A stretch of 64,000 bases of DNA. Origin: Pseudomonas sp. PH1b. GTDB lineage: Bacteria; Pseudomonadota; Gammaproteobacteria; Pseudomonadales; Pseudomonadaceae. The stretch's first letter is position 1; each line of letters opens with the position of its first letter. Position numbers and translations under genes: made by a program. This document shows, piece after piece, positions 49,623 to 58,361 of this stretch. Below the pieces are notes generated by a model. The model was not told the origin of the DNA, made no database searches, and saw nothing but the letters and a program-made list of their open reading frames with translations. Location of the stretch: positions 124,001-188,000 of the forward strand of contig NZ_AYMU01000020.1 of the NCBI RefSeq assembly GCF_000633395.1, read 5' to 3'.

Positions 49623-50819
49623 TCAGCTGTTGGGCAGCAGGCGGCAGGTGATGCTCTTGATGTAGCGGGTTTCCTGGATGGCCGGGTGCACCGGGTGATC
49701 CGGGCCCTGGCTGCCGCGCTCCAGCAGCTGGATGTTGCGGTCCAGGTGGCGGGCGCTGGTCAGGAGGATGTTCTGCAGGTCGTCCTCGGGCAGGTGCATG
49801 GAGCACGAGGCGCTGACCAGGATGCCGTCCTTGCTCAGCAGGCGCATGGCTTGCTCGTTCAGACGGCGGTAGGCGCCTTCGCCGTTCTTCATGTCCTTCT
49901 TGCGCTTGATGAAGGCCGGCGGGTCGGCAACGATCACGTCGAAGCGCTCTTCAGCGGCTTTCAGCTCTTTCAGGGCTTCGAACACGTCGCCTTCAACGCA
50001 AGTCATCTTATCGGCGAAGCCATTGAGCGCGGCGTTGCGCTCCACGCCGTCGAGGGCGAAGGCCGAGGCGTCGACGCAGAACACTTCACTGGCGCCGAAG
50101 GCCGCGGCTTGCACGCCCCAGCCGCCGATGTAGCTGTACAGGTCGAGTACGCGCTTGCCCTTGGCATAAGGCGCCAGGCGGGCACGGTTCATCCGGTGGT
50201 CATAGAACCAGCCGGTTTTCTGGCCCTGGATCACCGGGGCTTCGAACTTCACGCCGTTCTCTTCCAGGGCCACCCACTCCGGCACCAGGCCGAACACGGT
50301 TTCCACGTAGCGGCCCAGGCCTTCGGCATCGCGGGCGGCGGAGTCGTTCTTGAACAGGATGCCGCTGGGCTTGAGCACCTGGGTCAGGGCTGCAATCACG
50401 TCGTCCTTGTGGGCTTCCATGGTCGCCGAGGCGATCTGCACCACCAGGATGTCGCCGAAACGGTCCACCACCAGGCCCGGCAGCAGGTCGGAGTCGCCGT
50501 AGACCAGGCGGTAGAACGGTTTGTCGAACAGGCGCTCGCGCAGGGACAGGGCCACGTTCAGGCGGTGCACCAGCAGGGACTTGTCCAGGGGCAGCTTGGC
50601 ATCGCGAGACAGCAGGCGAGCGCAGATCAGGTTGTTCGGGCTCATCGCGACGATGCCCAGGGGCTTGCCGCCGGCGGCTTCCAGAATGGCCTGGTCACCT
50701 GCCTTGAAGCCGTGGAGTGGGGTGGCGGCTACATCGATTTCGTTGCTGTAGACCCACAGGTGGCCGGCGCGCAGGCGGCGATCGGCATTGGCTTTGAGGC
50801 GCAGGCTTGGCAGGGACAT
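49623..50819 (-). CDS. rlmI: 23S rRNA m5C1962 methyltransferase (RlmI type)
   Basis: 398 aa, close to E. coli RlmI (396). N-terminal PUA domain (LRLKANADRRLRAGHLWVYSNEI, about 5-75), middle RlmI-specific domain, and C-terminal Rossmann methyltransferase: VLDLYSYIGGWGVQAAAFGA for SAM, VFCVDASAFALD, and motif IV VADPPAFIKRKKD; catalytic cysteine in SASCSMHL. Methylates C5 of cytosine 1962 (E. coli numbering) of 23S rRNA. GGAG upstream of the ATG. Confidence 0.93.
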   Translation of the reverse strand: MSLPSLRLKANADRRLRAGHLWVYSNEIDVAATPLHGFKAGDQAILEAAGGKPLGIVAMSPNNLICARLLSRDAKLPLDKSLLVHRLNVALSLRERLFDKPFYRLVYGDSDLLPGLVVDRFGDILVVQIASATMEAHKDDVIAALTQVLKPSGILFKNDSAARDAEGLGRYVETVFGLVPEWVALEENGVKFEAPVIQGQKTGWFYDHRMNRARLAPYAKGKRVLDLYSYIGGWGVQAAAFGASEVFCVDASAFALDGVERNAALNGFADKMTCVEGDVFEALKELKAAEERFDVIVADPPAFIKRKKDMKNGEGAYRRLNEQAMRLLSKDGILVSASCSMHLPEDDLQNILLTSARHLDRNIQLLERGSQGPDHPVHPAIQETRYIKSITCRLLPNS

Positions 50820-50992
50820 GACGTCGCTCCGGAAAAAAGGGCGCGATTATACCCCTTCGCGGGGTTCAAGCGATGGCCATTGGACCTGCGGCCAGGCCTT
50901 GTGGACCAGGCCCGGGGGTAAAGTTCCTGTCCGAACGCCCAACATTGTCTGGTTAAGGGTTAGAATCGCCGCCTGACCCAGAGTGCGTACCT

Positions 50993-51859
50993 ATGTCCCA
51001 AGAGCTATCAGCCGAACAGATTCAACAGGCCCTGCAAGGCATCAGCGTGCCGCCCCAGCCGCAAATCATGGTGGATTTGCAGATGGAGCAGTACATGCCC
51101 GATCCCGACCTGGAAGTGATTGCCAAGCTGATATCCCAGGACCCGGGGCTGTCCGGCGCACTGCTGAAGATCGTCAACTCGCCGTATTACGGCCTGAGCA
51201 ACAAGATCGCCTCGATCCAGCGTGCGGTGAACCTCCTGGGCAGCCGTTCGATCATCAACCTGATCAATGCGCAGTCGATCAAGGGCGAAATGAGCGACGA
51301 GACCATCGTCACCCTCAACCGCTTCTGGGACACCGCCCAGGACGTGGCCATGACCTGCCTGACCCTGGCCAAGCGCACCGGCTCCCAGGCGGTGGACGAA
51401 GCCTATGCCCTGGGCCTGTTCCACGACTGCGGCGTGCCGCTGATGCTCAAGCGCTTCCCCAACTACATGGCGGTGCTGGAAGAGGCCTACGGCAGTGCCG
51501 GGCCGGAGCGGCGGGTGGTGGACACGGAAAACCGTGCCTTCAACACCAACCATGCGGTGGTCGGTTACTACACGGCCAAGTCCTGGCGCCTGCCGGAGCA
51601 TGTGACCAATGCCATCGCCAATCACCACAATGCCCTGGCGATCTTCAGCGACGAGTCGTCGCGCAACAGCCAGTTGAAGAACCTGCTGGCGATCCTGAAG
51701 ATGGCCGAGCACATCTGTGCTTCCTACCGGGTGCTGGGCAACCAGGTCGAAGACCATGAATGGAACAGCATTGGCCACCTGATTCTCGATTACGTCGGCC
51801 TGTCGGACTACGACTTCGAGAACCTCAAGGAAACCGTGCGCGAGCTGGGCGCGCACTGA
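50993..51859 (+). CDS. HDOD-domain protein
   Basis: 288 aa. The HDOD region covers about residues 18-215: ISVPPQPQIMVDLQMEQY, DPGLSGALLKIVNSPYYGLSNKIASIQRAVNLLG, ALGLFHDCGVPLMLKRF and TNAIANHHNAL. Metal HD residues are only partly kept, as usual for HDOD, which act as scaffolds in signalling (chemotaxis, c-di-GMP or stress regulation) rather than phosphohydrolases. No second domain. 33 bases before mutM and likely co-transcribed. Confidence 0.9.
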   Translation: MSQELSAEQIQQALQGISVPPQPQIMVDLQMEQYMPDPDLEVIAKLISQDPGLSGALLKIVNSPYYGLSNKIASIQRAVNLLGSRSIINLINAQSIKGEMSDETIVTLNRFWDTAQDVAMTCLTLAKRTGSQAVDEAYALGLFHDCGVPLMLKRFPNYMAVLEEAYGSAGPERRVVDTENRAFNTNHAVVGYYTAKSWRLPEHVTNAIANHHNALAIFSDESSRNSQLKNLLAILKMAEHICASYRVLGNQVEDHEWNSIGHLILDYVGLSDYDFENLKETVRELGAH

Positions 51860-51892
51860 TTATTCATACCGCGATGAATGCCCGAGGCGCAG

Positions 51893-52705
51893 ATGCCTGA
51901 ATTACCGGAAGTCGAAACCACCCGGCGCGGGATCGCGCCGCATCTGGAAGGCCAGAAGGTCAGTCGGGTTGTCGTGCGTGAACGGCGCCTGCGCTGGCCG
52001 ATTCCCGAGGACCTGGATGTGCGCCTGTCCGGGCAGCGCATCGTGCAGGTGGAGCGGCGGGCCAAGTACCTGTTGATCAACGCCGAGGTCGGCACCCTGA
52101 TCAGCCACCTGGGCATGTCCGGCAACCTGCGGCTGGTGGAAGTCGGCTTGCCGGCGGCCAAGCACGAGCACGTGGACATCGAGCTGGAATCGGGCCTGGC
52201 CCTGCGCTACACCGACCCGCGGCGCTTTGGTGCCATGCTCTGGAGCCACGACCCGCTGAATCACGAACTGCTGATACGCCTGGGGCCGGAGCCGTTGACC
52301 GACCTGTTCGATGGCGAGCGTTTGTATCAGCTGTCCCGGGGACGCTCCATGGCGGTCAAGCCGTTCATCATGGACAACGCCGTGGTGGTGGGAGTGGGCA
52401 ATATCTACGCGACCGAAGCGCTGTTCGCTGCGGGCATCGACCCGCGCCGCGAAGCCAAGGGCATTTCCCGGGCGCGCTACCTGAAGCTGGCGATCGAGAT
52501 CAAACGCATCCTCGCGGCAGCCATCGAGCGCGGCGGCACCACATTGCGCGACTTTATCGGCGGTGACGGCCAGCCGGGGTACTTCCAGCAGGAACTGTTC
52601 GTCTACGGCCGTGGCAATGAGCATTGCAAGGTCTGTGGCACGGGCCTGCGGGAAATCAAGCTGGGGCAGCGTGCCAGCGTCTACTGCCCGCGCTGCCAGA
52701 GCTGA
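51893..52705 (+). CDS. mutM: Formamidopyrimidine-DNA glycosylase
   Basis: 270 aa. Removes 8-oxoguanine and Fapy lesions. The start at 51893 is fixed by biochemistry: after Met removal the catalytic Pro must be N-terminal, and the sequence reads MPELPEVETTRRG; the ATG 15 bases earlier would bury it. Other features: ISHLGMSGNLRL with catalytic Lys nearby, RRFGAMLW, the helix-two-turn-helix, and the C-terminal zinc finger (CKVCG ... YCPRCQ). Confidence 0.97.
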   Translation: MPELPEVETTRRGIAPHLEGQKVSRVVVRERRLRWPIPEDLDVRLSGQRIVQVERRAKYLLINAEVGTLISHLGMSGNLRLVEVGLPAAKHEHVDIELESGLALRYTDPRRFGAMLWSHDPLNHELLIRLGPEPLTDLFDGERLYQLSRGRSMAVKPFIMDNAVVVGVGNIYATEALFAAGIDPRREAKGISRARYLKLAIEIKRILAAAIERGGTTLRDFIGGDGQPGYFQQELFVYGRGNEHCKVCGTGLREIKLGQRASVYCPRCQS

Positions 52706-52709
52706 AAAA

Positions 52710-52766
52710 CTTCGCCGGCCAGCCGGCTCCTGCAGGCGTTCGCGGGGGCCGGTCTGCCGGTGCAAG
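52710..52766. repeat. Degenerate REP pair
   Basis: CTTCGCCGGCCAGCCGGCTCC and GGGGGCCGGTCTGCCGGTGC-like arms; diverged from the common element. Between convergent mutM and ferredoxin genes. Confidence 0.6.
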
Positions 52767-52789
52767 CGCCAGCACAGGCGCTGAATTCC

Positions 52790-53041
52790 TCACGCCTTGC
52801 CGGTGATCTTCCGGTACTTGGCCATCAGCTCTTCTTCGGTTTCCGGGCGCGCTTCATCCAATGGAATGCAATCCACCGGGCACACTTGCTGGCACTGCGG
52901 CTCGTCGTAGTGGCCGACGCACTGGGTGCACAGGTTCGGATCGATCACGTAGATCTCTTCGCCTTGGGAAATGGCCGCGTTGGGGCACTCGGGTTCGCAG
53001 ACGTCGCAGTTGATGCAATCGTCGGTGATGATCAGGGACAT
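52790..53041 (-). CDS. fdx1: 2[4Fe-4S] ferredoxin (Fdx1/YfhL family)
   Basis: 83 aa. First cluster motif CINCDVCEPECP, second CTQCVGHYDEPQCQQVCPVDC, the latter with the longer insert typical of the YfhL / Allochromatium-type ferredoxins of low potential, plus a C-terminal helix. Electron carrier in the cytoplasm; in P. aeruginosa the equivalent is reported essential. GGAG precedes the ATG. Located between mutM and coaD as in other pseudomonads. Confidence 0.94.
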   Translation of the reverse strand: MSLIITDDCINCDVCEPECPNAAISQGEEIYVIDPNLCTQCVGHYDEPQCQQVCPVDCIPLDEARPETEEELMAKYRKITGKA

Positions 53042-53175
53042 GGGGGACTCCGGCCTGGGCGGCAGGCCCGGGCATGTAAAATCGAATGCGCGCAATTGTG
53101 CCGTATTGGCGCCCGCAGTGCACGCGGGCGCGATGGCTGACGCCTGGCAAGGGCCCCGGAGCGGGGCCGGGCGGC

Positions 53176-53655
53176 TTACTTCTTGAAGCGCAGGGTCAGT
53201 GCGTCGGCGACCGCCGGGTGGACGAACTTGGTGATATCCCCGCCCAGGGCGGCAATTTCGCGGACCAGGGTCGAGGAAATGAACGAATAGCGCTCGGAGG
53301 GCGTCAGGAACAGGCTTTCCACATCCGGTGCCAACTGGCGGTTCATGTTGGCCAGCTGGAATTCGTACTCGAAGTCCGAGACTGCCCGCAGGCCACGCAG
53401 GAAGACGTTGGCGTTCTGCTCCTTGGCAAAATGCGCCAGCAGCGTGGAGAAGCCGACCACTTCAACGTTGGGCAGGTGCCTGGTCACCTCGCGCGCCAGC
53501 TCTACACGCTGCTCCAGGGGGAACAGCGGGTTTTTCTTGGGGCTGGCGGCAACGGCGATGATCACGTGGTCGAACAGCCGCGAGGCGCGCTCGACCAGAT
53601 CGCCATGGCCCTTGGTAATCGGGTCGAAGGTACCTGGGTACAACACTCGGTTCAT
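53176..53655 (-). CDS. coaD: Phosphopantetheine adenylyltransferase
   Basis: 159 aa. Makes dephospho-CoA from ATP and 4'-phosphopantetheine. T/HxGH nucleotidyl-transferase motif TKGHGDL (residues about 15-21), N-terminal VLYPGTFDPI, LRGLRAVSDFEYEFQLANMN, and SSTLVREIA. Family-typical length. A GC-rich hairpin (GGCCCCGGAGCGGGGCC, about 53153-53169) follows its stop. Confidence 0.97.
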   Translation of the reverse strand: MNRVLYPGTFDPITKGHGDLVERASRLFDHVIIAVAASPKKNPLFPLEQRVELAREVTRHLPNVEVVGFSTLLAHFAKEQNANVFLRGLRAVSDFEYEFQLANMNRQLAPDVESLFLTPSERYSFISSTLVREIAALGGDITKFVHPAVADALTLRFKK

Positions 53656-53770
53656 CGCGTCGTCCTGGCGGGAATCCGTTGGGGAGTCGGATGGTATCGC
53701 AGCATTCCCGGTGGGCCAAGTCGCCTTTTAAGGAAGAAAGCACTATAGACGCCGGGAATACCTGCCTTTT

Positions 53771-55366
53771 TCAGGCTGTTTTCAGACGCTCCGCCAGGGC
53801 TGTCGCCAGTTGTGCAGTCAGGCCGTACACCGACAGCTGCGGGTTGGCGCCGATGCTGGTGGGGAACAGCGAGCCGTCGTGAATCGACAGGTTGTGCAGT
53901 TGATGATGGCGCCCGAGGCTGTCGGTAACGGCGTTTTTCGGGTCTTCGCCCATGGCGCAGCCGCCCATCACGTGGGCGCTGCCCAGGCGCGTGCGGTACA
54001 GCGCCAGGTCCAGGCCGTCGATCTGGCTGCGCACCTCGGCGAGGGTCTTGGCGAACCGGGCATCGCTGTGCAGCGGCTTGACCGCCTTGGCGCCGCCGGC
54101 GAACTGGATCTCCGCCATGCTGTGGAAGGCCCGGCGCAGGCCATCCCAGGCGTAGGGCGAAACTTCGTAGTCGAGCACTGGAGTGCCGTCGCCCCGCAGT
54201 TCGACGTTGCCACCGACGCTGTCCGGGTGAAACCCGTCCCGTAGCAGGGCGAGCATGGCGTGGGTGTGGGGCAGTTGCTCCATGGACAGGCCGCTCTGGG
54301 GCCCGAAACCGCCCAGCAGGGTACTGGCCAGGGCCGGTTGCAGGGGCGGTACTTCGAGTTTGTAGGACATTTTCCCGGTGGTGCCGTCCTGCCATTGGAA
54401 ATGGTCGGAATAGATCGACTGCGGCGCACCGTAGAAGGGGTTGATGACTTCGTCGAACTGCCCGGCGGAGAAGTTCACCAGGTGCAGGAAGGTGCGCTTG
54501 CCCAGGCGCGAGTGCGGGTCCGGGGCGTCGGAACGCAGCAGCAGGGCCGGGCTGTTGATGCCGCCGCCGGCCAGTACGTAGTGCCTGGCCTTGACGGTGA
54601 TGGTCCGGCCGGTGGGGGCCACGCAACGCTCGTCCATGGCCACGCATTGCAGGCTGGAGACCTTGTCGTCCTTGATCTGCAGGCGATCGGCCCGGGCCAG
54701 GTACAGCAGTTCGCCGCCTTTCTCCAGGGTCGCGGGAATGGTGGTCACCAGCATCGACTGCTTGGCATTGGTCGGGCAGCCCAGGCCGCAGTAGCCGAGG
54801 TTCCAGCAGCCGCGCACGTTGCGCGGAATCACGTGCCAGCTGTAGCCCAGGGCCTCGCAGCCCTTGCGGATCACGTCGTTGTTGGCGTTGGGCGGCATGA
54901 CCCAGGGCGCGACCCCCAGGCGCTGTTCCATTTTCTCGAACCAGGGCGCCATCTCGGCGGAGCTGTGGCCCACCACACCATGTTCCCGGGCCCAGTGCTC
55001 CAGGGTCGGGTCGGGGGTGCGAAAACTCGAGGTCCAGTTGATCAGGGTGGTGCCGCCTACGGCGCGGCCCTGGAGGATGGTGATGGCGCCGTCCTTGCTC
55101 ATGCGCCCGATGCCTTCCTGATAGAGGCTGGTGTAGGCCTGGTCTTCGAGCATCTTGAAGTCGTCGCTGGTTTTCAGCGGGCCTTCTTCGATCAGCAGCA
55201 CCTTGTAGCCGGCAGCGCTGAGGATTTCGGCGGTGGTGCCACCGCCGGCGCCGCTGCCGATGATGGCGACATCGGCTTCCAGGGTCAGGTCCTGCTCCAG
55301 CTGCGAGCCGTTGTAGGTTTTCCAGCCACGGTTCAGGCCTTCGCGGAACAGATCAGGTACAGGCAT
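53771..55366 (-). CDS. GMC-family FAD oxidoreductase (membrane-linked dehydrogenase type)
   Basis: 531 aa. FAD-binding GSGAGGGTTAEIL (about 37-49), QGRAVGGTTLINWTSSFRTP, HYVLAGGGINSPALLLRS, and the C-terminal GMC active-site region HVMGGCAMGEDPKNAVTD ... SIGANPQLSVYGLTAQLA. Resembles flavin subunits of gluconate/sorbitol/cholesterol-type dehydrogenases that give electrons to the respiratory chain. No Tat signal of its own, but the small Tat protein encoded upstream may carry it out. Substrate probably an alcohol whose aldehyde is handled by CalB. Confidence 0.9.
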   Translation of the reverse strand: MPVPDLFREGLNRGWKTYNGSQLEQDLTLEADVAIIGSGAGGGTTAEILSAAGYKVLLIEEGPLKTSDDFKMLEDQAYTSLYQEGIGRMSKDGAITILQGRAVGGTTLINWTSSFRTPDPTLEHWAREHGVVGHSSAEMAPWFEKMEQRLGVAPWVMPPNANNDVIRKGCEALGYSWHVIPRNVRGCWNLGYCGLGCPTNAKQSMLVTTIPATLEKGGELLYLARADRLQIKDDKVSSLQCVAMDERCVAPTGRTITVKARHYVLAGGGINSPALLLRSDAPDPHSRLGKRTFLHLVNFSAGQFDEVINPFYGAPQSIYSDHFQWQDGTTGKMSYKLEVPPLQPALASTLLGGFGPQSGLSMEQLPHTHAMLALLRDGFHPDSVGGNVELRGDGTPVLDYEVSPYAWDGLRRAFHSMAEIQFAGGAKAVKPLHSDARFAKTLAEVRSQIDGLDLALYRTRLGSAHVMGGCAMGEDPKNAVTDSLGRHHQLHNLSIHDGSLFPTSIGANPQLSVYGLTAQLATALAERLKTA

Positions 55367-55500
55367 ATCGGGTGCTCTCTTATTATTGATGTCGTGGCAA
55401 GTTCCGGTGGCCGCTGCCGCGGGTTGCGATGGTCGCCGGATAAAACCGGCGCTCGGGGCCCTTTGAACGTCCTCTGGGCCTTGTCGCGATAAACGGCAGG

Positions 55501-56049
55501 TCAGACCTTGGGCGGACCGGGGTAGCCGCAGTGAACCCAGGACTCGGGGCGGGTGTACCAGGCCATCATCACCAGTTGCAGCAGCGAGGCATGGCCCATG
55601 CGCAGCAGGGACAGGAAGCTGTTCTCCCAGCGACTGAGGAAATGGCGGATATCGTCGCCACTGGCGTTCTCCCAACTGCCCCAGATCCCGGTCAGCGGGC
55701 CGCGGGTGACCGCCATGCCCAGCACGTCGAACAATTGCTGGGTGAGCTTGAACATCTCCGGCGACAGATGGTTGAGGGCGTTGTCCAGGTTGCGCAGGGT
55801 GCCGTCGATGGCGGCGGGCATCTGCTCTGCGGCGACCGCGCCTTCGAGCATCACCGGGATCAGGGCGCGCAGGAACGGCAGGTCGTTGCTGCGCAGCAGG
55901 GCGAAGCCACTGGCGGGTGTGCTGGCGGAGCAACCGCTGAGGCTGGCGCCGAGCCCGGCAGTGGCCAGGAAGGCGCTGGCACAGAGGCCGATTTTCAGCA
56001 GGCCGCGCCGTGACAGCGCGGGTGTTTCAGACAGGCTAGGGGTGATCAT
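55501..56049 (-). CDS. Tat-exported small subunit-like lipoprotein
   Basis: 182 aa. Twin-arginine motif SRRGLLKIG (13-21) followed by a hydrophobic helix and a lipobox-like LSGC (about 37-40). The rest is helical (LPFLRALIPVMLEG, LDNALNHLSPEMFKLTQQLFD). Similar to the small third subunit of gluconate dehydrogenase-like enzymes. Sits between calB and the GMC gene: 27 bases after calB, 134 before the GMC gene. Likely escorts the flavoprotein across the membrane and anchors it. Confidence 0.85.
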   Translation of the reverse strand: MITPSLSETPALSRRGLLKIGLCASAFLATAGLGASLSGCSASTPASGFALLRSNDLPFLRALIPVMLEGAVAAEQMPAAIDGTLRNLDNALNHLSPEMFKLTQQLFDVLGMAVTRGPLTGIWGSWENASGDDIRHFLSRWENSFLSLLRMGHASLLQLVMMAWYTRPESWVHCGYPGPPKV

Positions 56050-56076
56050 TATTGTTATTACCCGGCGATGTACTGG

Positions 56077-57507
56077 TTAACGGATGAACAGCTTCTGGAT
56101 GAGCTTCTGGATCGATTTTCCATAGGGCGGGTAGATCAGGCGCGCTGCGTTGAAGCGCTGCTTGATGAACACGCCCTTGGCTTTGCTGAACGTCAGGAAA
56201 CCCTCATGGCCATGGTAGTGGCCCATGCCGGAAGGGCCGATGCCGCCAAACGGCAGATCGTCCTGGGCCACATGCAGCAACGTGTCGTTGAGGCAGGCGC
56301 CGCCGGAGTGGGTTTCGTTGAGCACCCGCTGCTGCTCGGCCTTGTCATAGCCGAAGTAGTACAGCGCCAGGGGCCGTGGGCGCTGGGTGATATAGGCGAA
56401 GGCCTGATCCAGGGTCTTGTAGGGCACGATCGGCAGGATCGGGCCAAAGATCTCGTCCTGCATCACCGTCATCTCGTCGGTAACGTTCAACAGCAGGCTG
56501 TGGCCCAGGCGCCGCTCCTGGTTCTGCTCGAACAGCGGCACCAGCTGTGCGCCCTTGCTGGTGGCGTCGCTCAGGTAGCCGTTGAGCCGTGCCAGCTGGC
56601 GCTGGTTGATGATCGCGGTGTAGTCGGGGTTGTCTGCCAGGGTCGGGAAGAAGTTGCGCACGACCTGGCGATAGGCTTCGACAAAGTCGCCGACGCGTTC
56701 TTCCGGCACCAGTACGTAGTCCGGGGCGACGCAGGTCTGCCCGGCGTTCAGGGTCTTGCCGAAGGCGATGCGTTCCGCGGCATCCTTGAGGGGCACGGTG
56801 CTGGAGACAATGGCCGGGGACTTGCCGCCCAGTTCCAGGGTCACCGGAGTCAGGTTTTCTGCAGCGGCGCGCATTACATGCTTGCCGATGCTGGTGGCGC
56901 CGGTGAACAGCAGGTGATCGAAGCGCAGCTTGGAGAAGGCCATACCCACTTCAGCTTCGCCCAGGACCACGCACACCAGGTCCTCGGGGAAGACCCTGGC
57001 CAGCAGCTGCTTGAGCAACTGGCCGGTGGCCGGGGTCGATTCGCTGAGTTTGAGCATCACTCGGTTGCCGGCGGCCAGGGCGCCCACTAGCGGGCCCATG
57101 CACAGGTACAGCGGGTAGTTCCAGGGCACGATCACCCCGACCACGCCCAGGGGCTGGTAGACCACCTTGGCCGAAGCCGGCTGAAAGGCCAGGCCGACGG
57201 CGCGCCGGGAGGGTTTCATCCAGCTCTTGAGGTGTTTCCTGGCGTAGTGGATGCCATGCAGGCTGGGCATCAGCTCGGCCAGCAGGGTTTCATCGGCGCT
57301 GCGATTGCTGAAGTCCTGGCTGATGGCGTCGATCAGCGCCTGGCGCTCAGTGTTCAGCAGTCCCTGCAGGGCATTGAGCCATTGCTGGCGCTGGGCTGCC
57401 GGCGGCATGGGATTGGCGGCATAGGCCCGGCGCTGGGCTTCGAACAGCTCAAGCAGCTCGTCCTGTTGCTGAAGGGAATCCTGCAGGTAAGCGATTTCGG
57501 CAGACAT
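56077..57507 (-). CDS. calB: Coniferyl aldehyde dehydrogenase
   Basis: 476 aa. ALDH superfamily: N130 in PWNYPLYL, K153, E225 in LELGGKSPAIV, and catalytic C259 in NAGQTCVAPDYV; the C-terminal end GPSGMGHYHGHEGFLTFSKAKGV is typical of the class-3-like CalB group. Oxidises coniferyl or other aromatic and medium-chain aldehydes to acids with NAD. GGAG before ATG. First gene of the operon calB - Tat protein - GMC dehydrogenase, divergent from a TetR gene and with an operator in its promoter. Substrate is by family only. Confidence 0.9.
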   Translation of the reverse strand: MSAEIAYLQDSLQQQDELLELFEAQRRAYAANPMPPAAQRQQWLNALQGLLNTERQALIDAISQDFSNRSADETLLAELMPSLHGIHYARKHLKSWMKPSRRAVGLAFQPASAKVVYQPLGVVGVIVPWNYPLYLCMGPLVGALAAGNRVMLKLSESTPATGQLLKQLLARVFPEDLVCVVLGEAEVGMAFSKLRFDHLLFTGATSIGKHVMRAAAENLTPVTLELGGKSPAIVSSTVPLKDAAERIAFGKTLNAGQTCVAPDYVLVPEERVGDFVEAYRQVVRNFFPTLADNPDYTAIINQRQLARLNGYLSDATSKGAQLVPLFEQNQERRLGHSLLLNVTDEMTVMQDEIFGPILPIVPYKTLDQAFAYITQRPRPLALYYFGYDKAEQQRVLNETHSGGACLNDTLLHVAQDDLPFGGIGPSGMGHYHGHEGFLTFSKAKGVFIKQRFNAARLIYPPYGKSIQKLIQKLFIR

Positions 57508-57540
57508 GGACGGGCTCCGGTTTTTTTATGGGTGGCTAGT

Positions 57541-57569
57541 TTTTTAGAGCTTATACTCTAAATTGTCAA
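57541..57569 (-). promoter_or_regulatory. calB promoter with embedded palindromic operator
   Basis: On the minus strand TTGACA (57569-57564) and TAAAAA (57546-57541) are spaced 17 bases. Between them is a perfect inverted repeat, TTTAGAG-CTTATA-CTCTAAA (57543-57562). Binding of the divergent TetR there would block RNA polymerase. A TATACT hexamer inside may serve the tetR side. Confidence 0.7.
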
Positions 57570-57656
57570 TTACCCTCCTGTGCCGACCGTGATTTATCCG
57601 CTTGGGGATAGACCGTAAGATGCAGGCCTGCCTCCACACGATTAAAGCTCAAGCCC

Positions 57657-58328
57657 ATGGCCCCACGCATAAAAACCCGCGAACGCATTGTCCAGTTCAG
57701 CCTGGAGCTGTTTAACCAGCAGGGCGAACGCAATGTCAGCACCAACCATATTGCGGCGCACATGGAGATTTCTCCGGGCAACCTCTATTACCACTTCCCC
57801 AACAAGCAGGCGATCATCGCCGTGCTGTTCGCCGAATACGAAACCCTGGTGGACAGCTTCCTGCGTCCGCCGCCGGGGCGCGCGGTCACCGTGCAGGACA
57901 AGCGCTACTACCTGCAGGCACTCTTGGCGGCCATGTGGCGCTATCGCTTCCTGCACCGCGACCTGGAGCACCTGCTGGACAGCGACGCCGAGCTGGCGGC
58001 CCGCTACCGGCGTTTCTCCCAGCGCTGCCTGATCCAGGGCATGGCCATCTACGGGCGCTTCGTCGAGGCGGGGATCATCGCCATGGACAAGGTGCAGATC
58101 GAATCCCTGACCCTCAACGCCTGGATCATCCTCACCTCCTGGGTGCGCTTTCTGTGCACCACCCGGGAGAATTCCACCCACCTGAGCGAGGAGGCGATCA
58201 AGCGTGGGGTCTATCAGGTGCTGGTGCTGGAAGCCGGGTTCGTTACCGACCAGGCCCGGGAGGCGGTCAACGGCCTGTTCGACGAGTTTTACGTGCCCCT
58301 GGCCCAAGCCCTGGAAGAAGTGCAGTAG
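57657..58328 (+). CDS. TetR/AcrR-family repressor
   Basis: 223 aa. N-terminal helix-turn-helix: ERIVQFSLELFNQQGERNVS then TNHIAAHMEISPGNLYYHFPNK (recognition helix about 36-46). The ligand domain (about 60-220) is helical with a TetR_C-like RYRFLHRDLEHLLDSDAELAARYRRFS stretch. Divergent from the calB operon with a palindrome in the shared promoter, so it probably represses calB and itself, relieved by an aldehyde, alcohol or fatty-acid ligand. 33 bases before the sulfurtransferase gene and may be co-transcribed with it. Confidence 0.9.
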   Translation: MAPRIKTRERIVQFSLELFNQQGERNVSTNHIAAHMEISPGNLYYHFPNKQAIIAVLFAEYETLVDSFLRPPPGRAVTVQDKRYYLQALLAAMWRYRFLHRDLEHLLDSDAELAARYRRFSQRCLIQGMAIYGRFVEAGIIAMDKVQIESLTLNAWIILTSWVRFLCTTRENSTHLSEEAIKRGVYQVLVLEAGFVTDQAREAVNGLFDEFYVPLAQALEEVQ

Positions 58329-58361
58329 GATCAGCTTCCGAGTTATTCACAGGAGCCCGCT

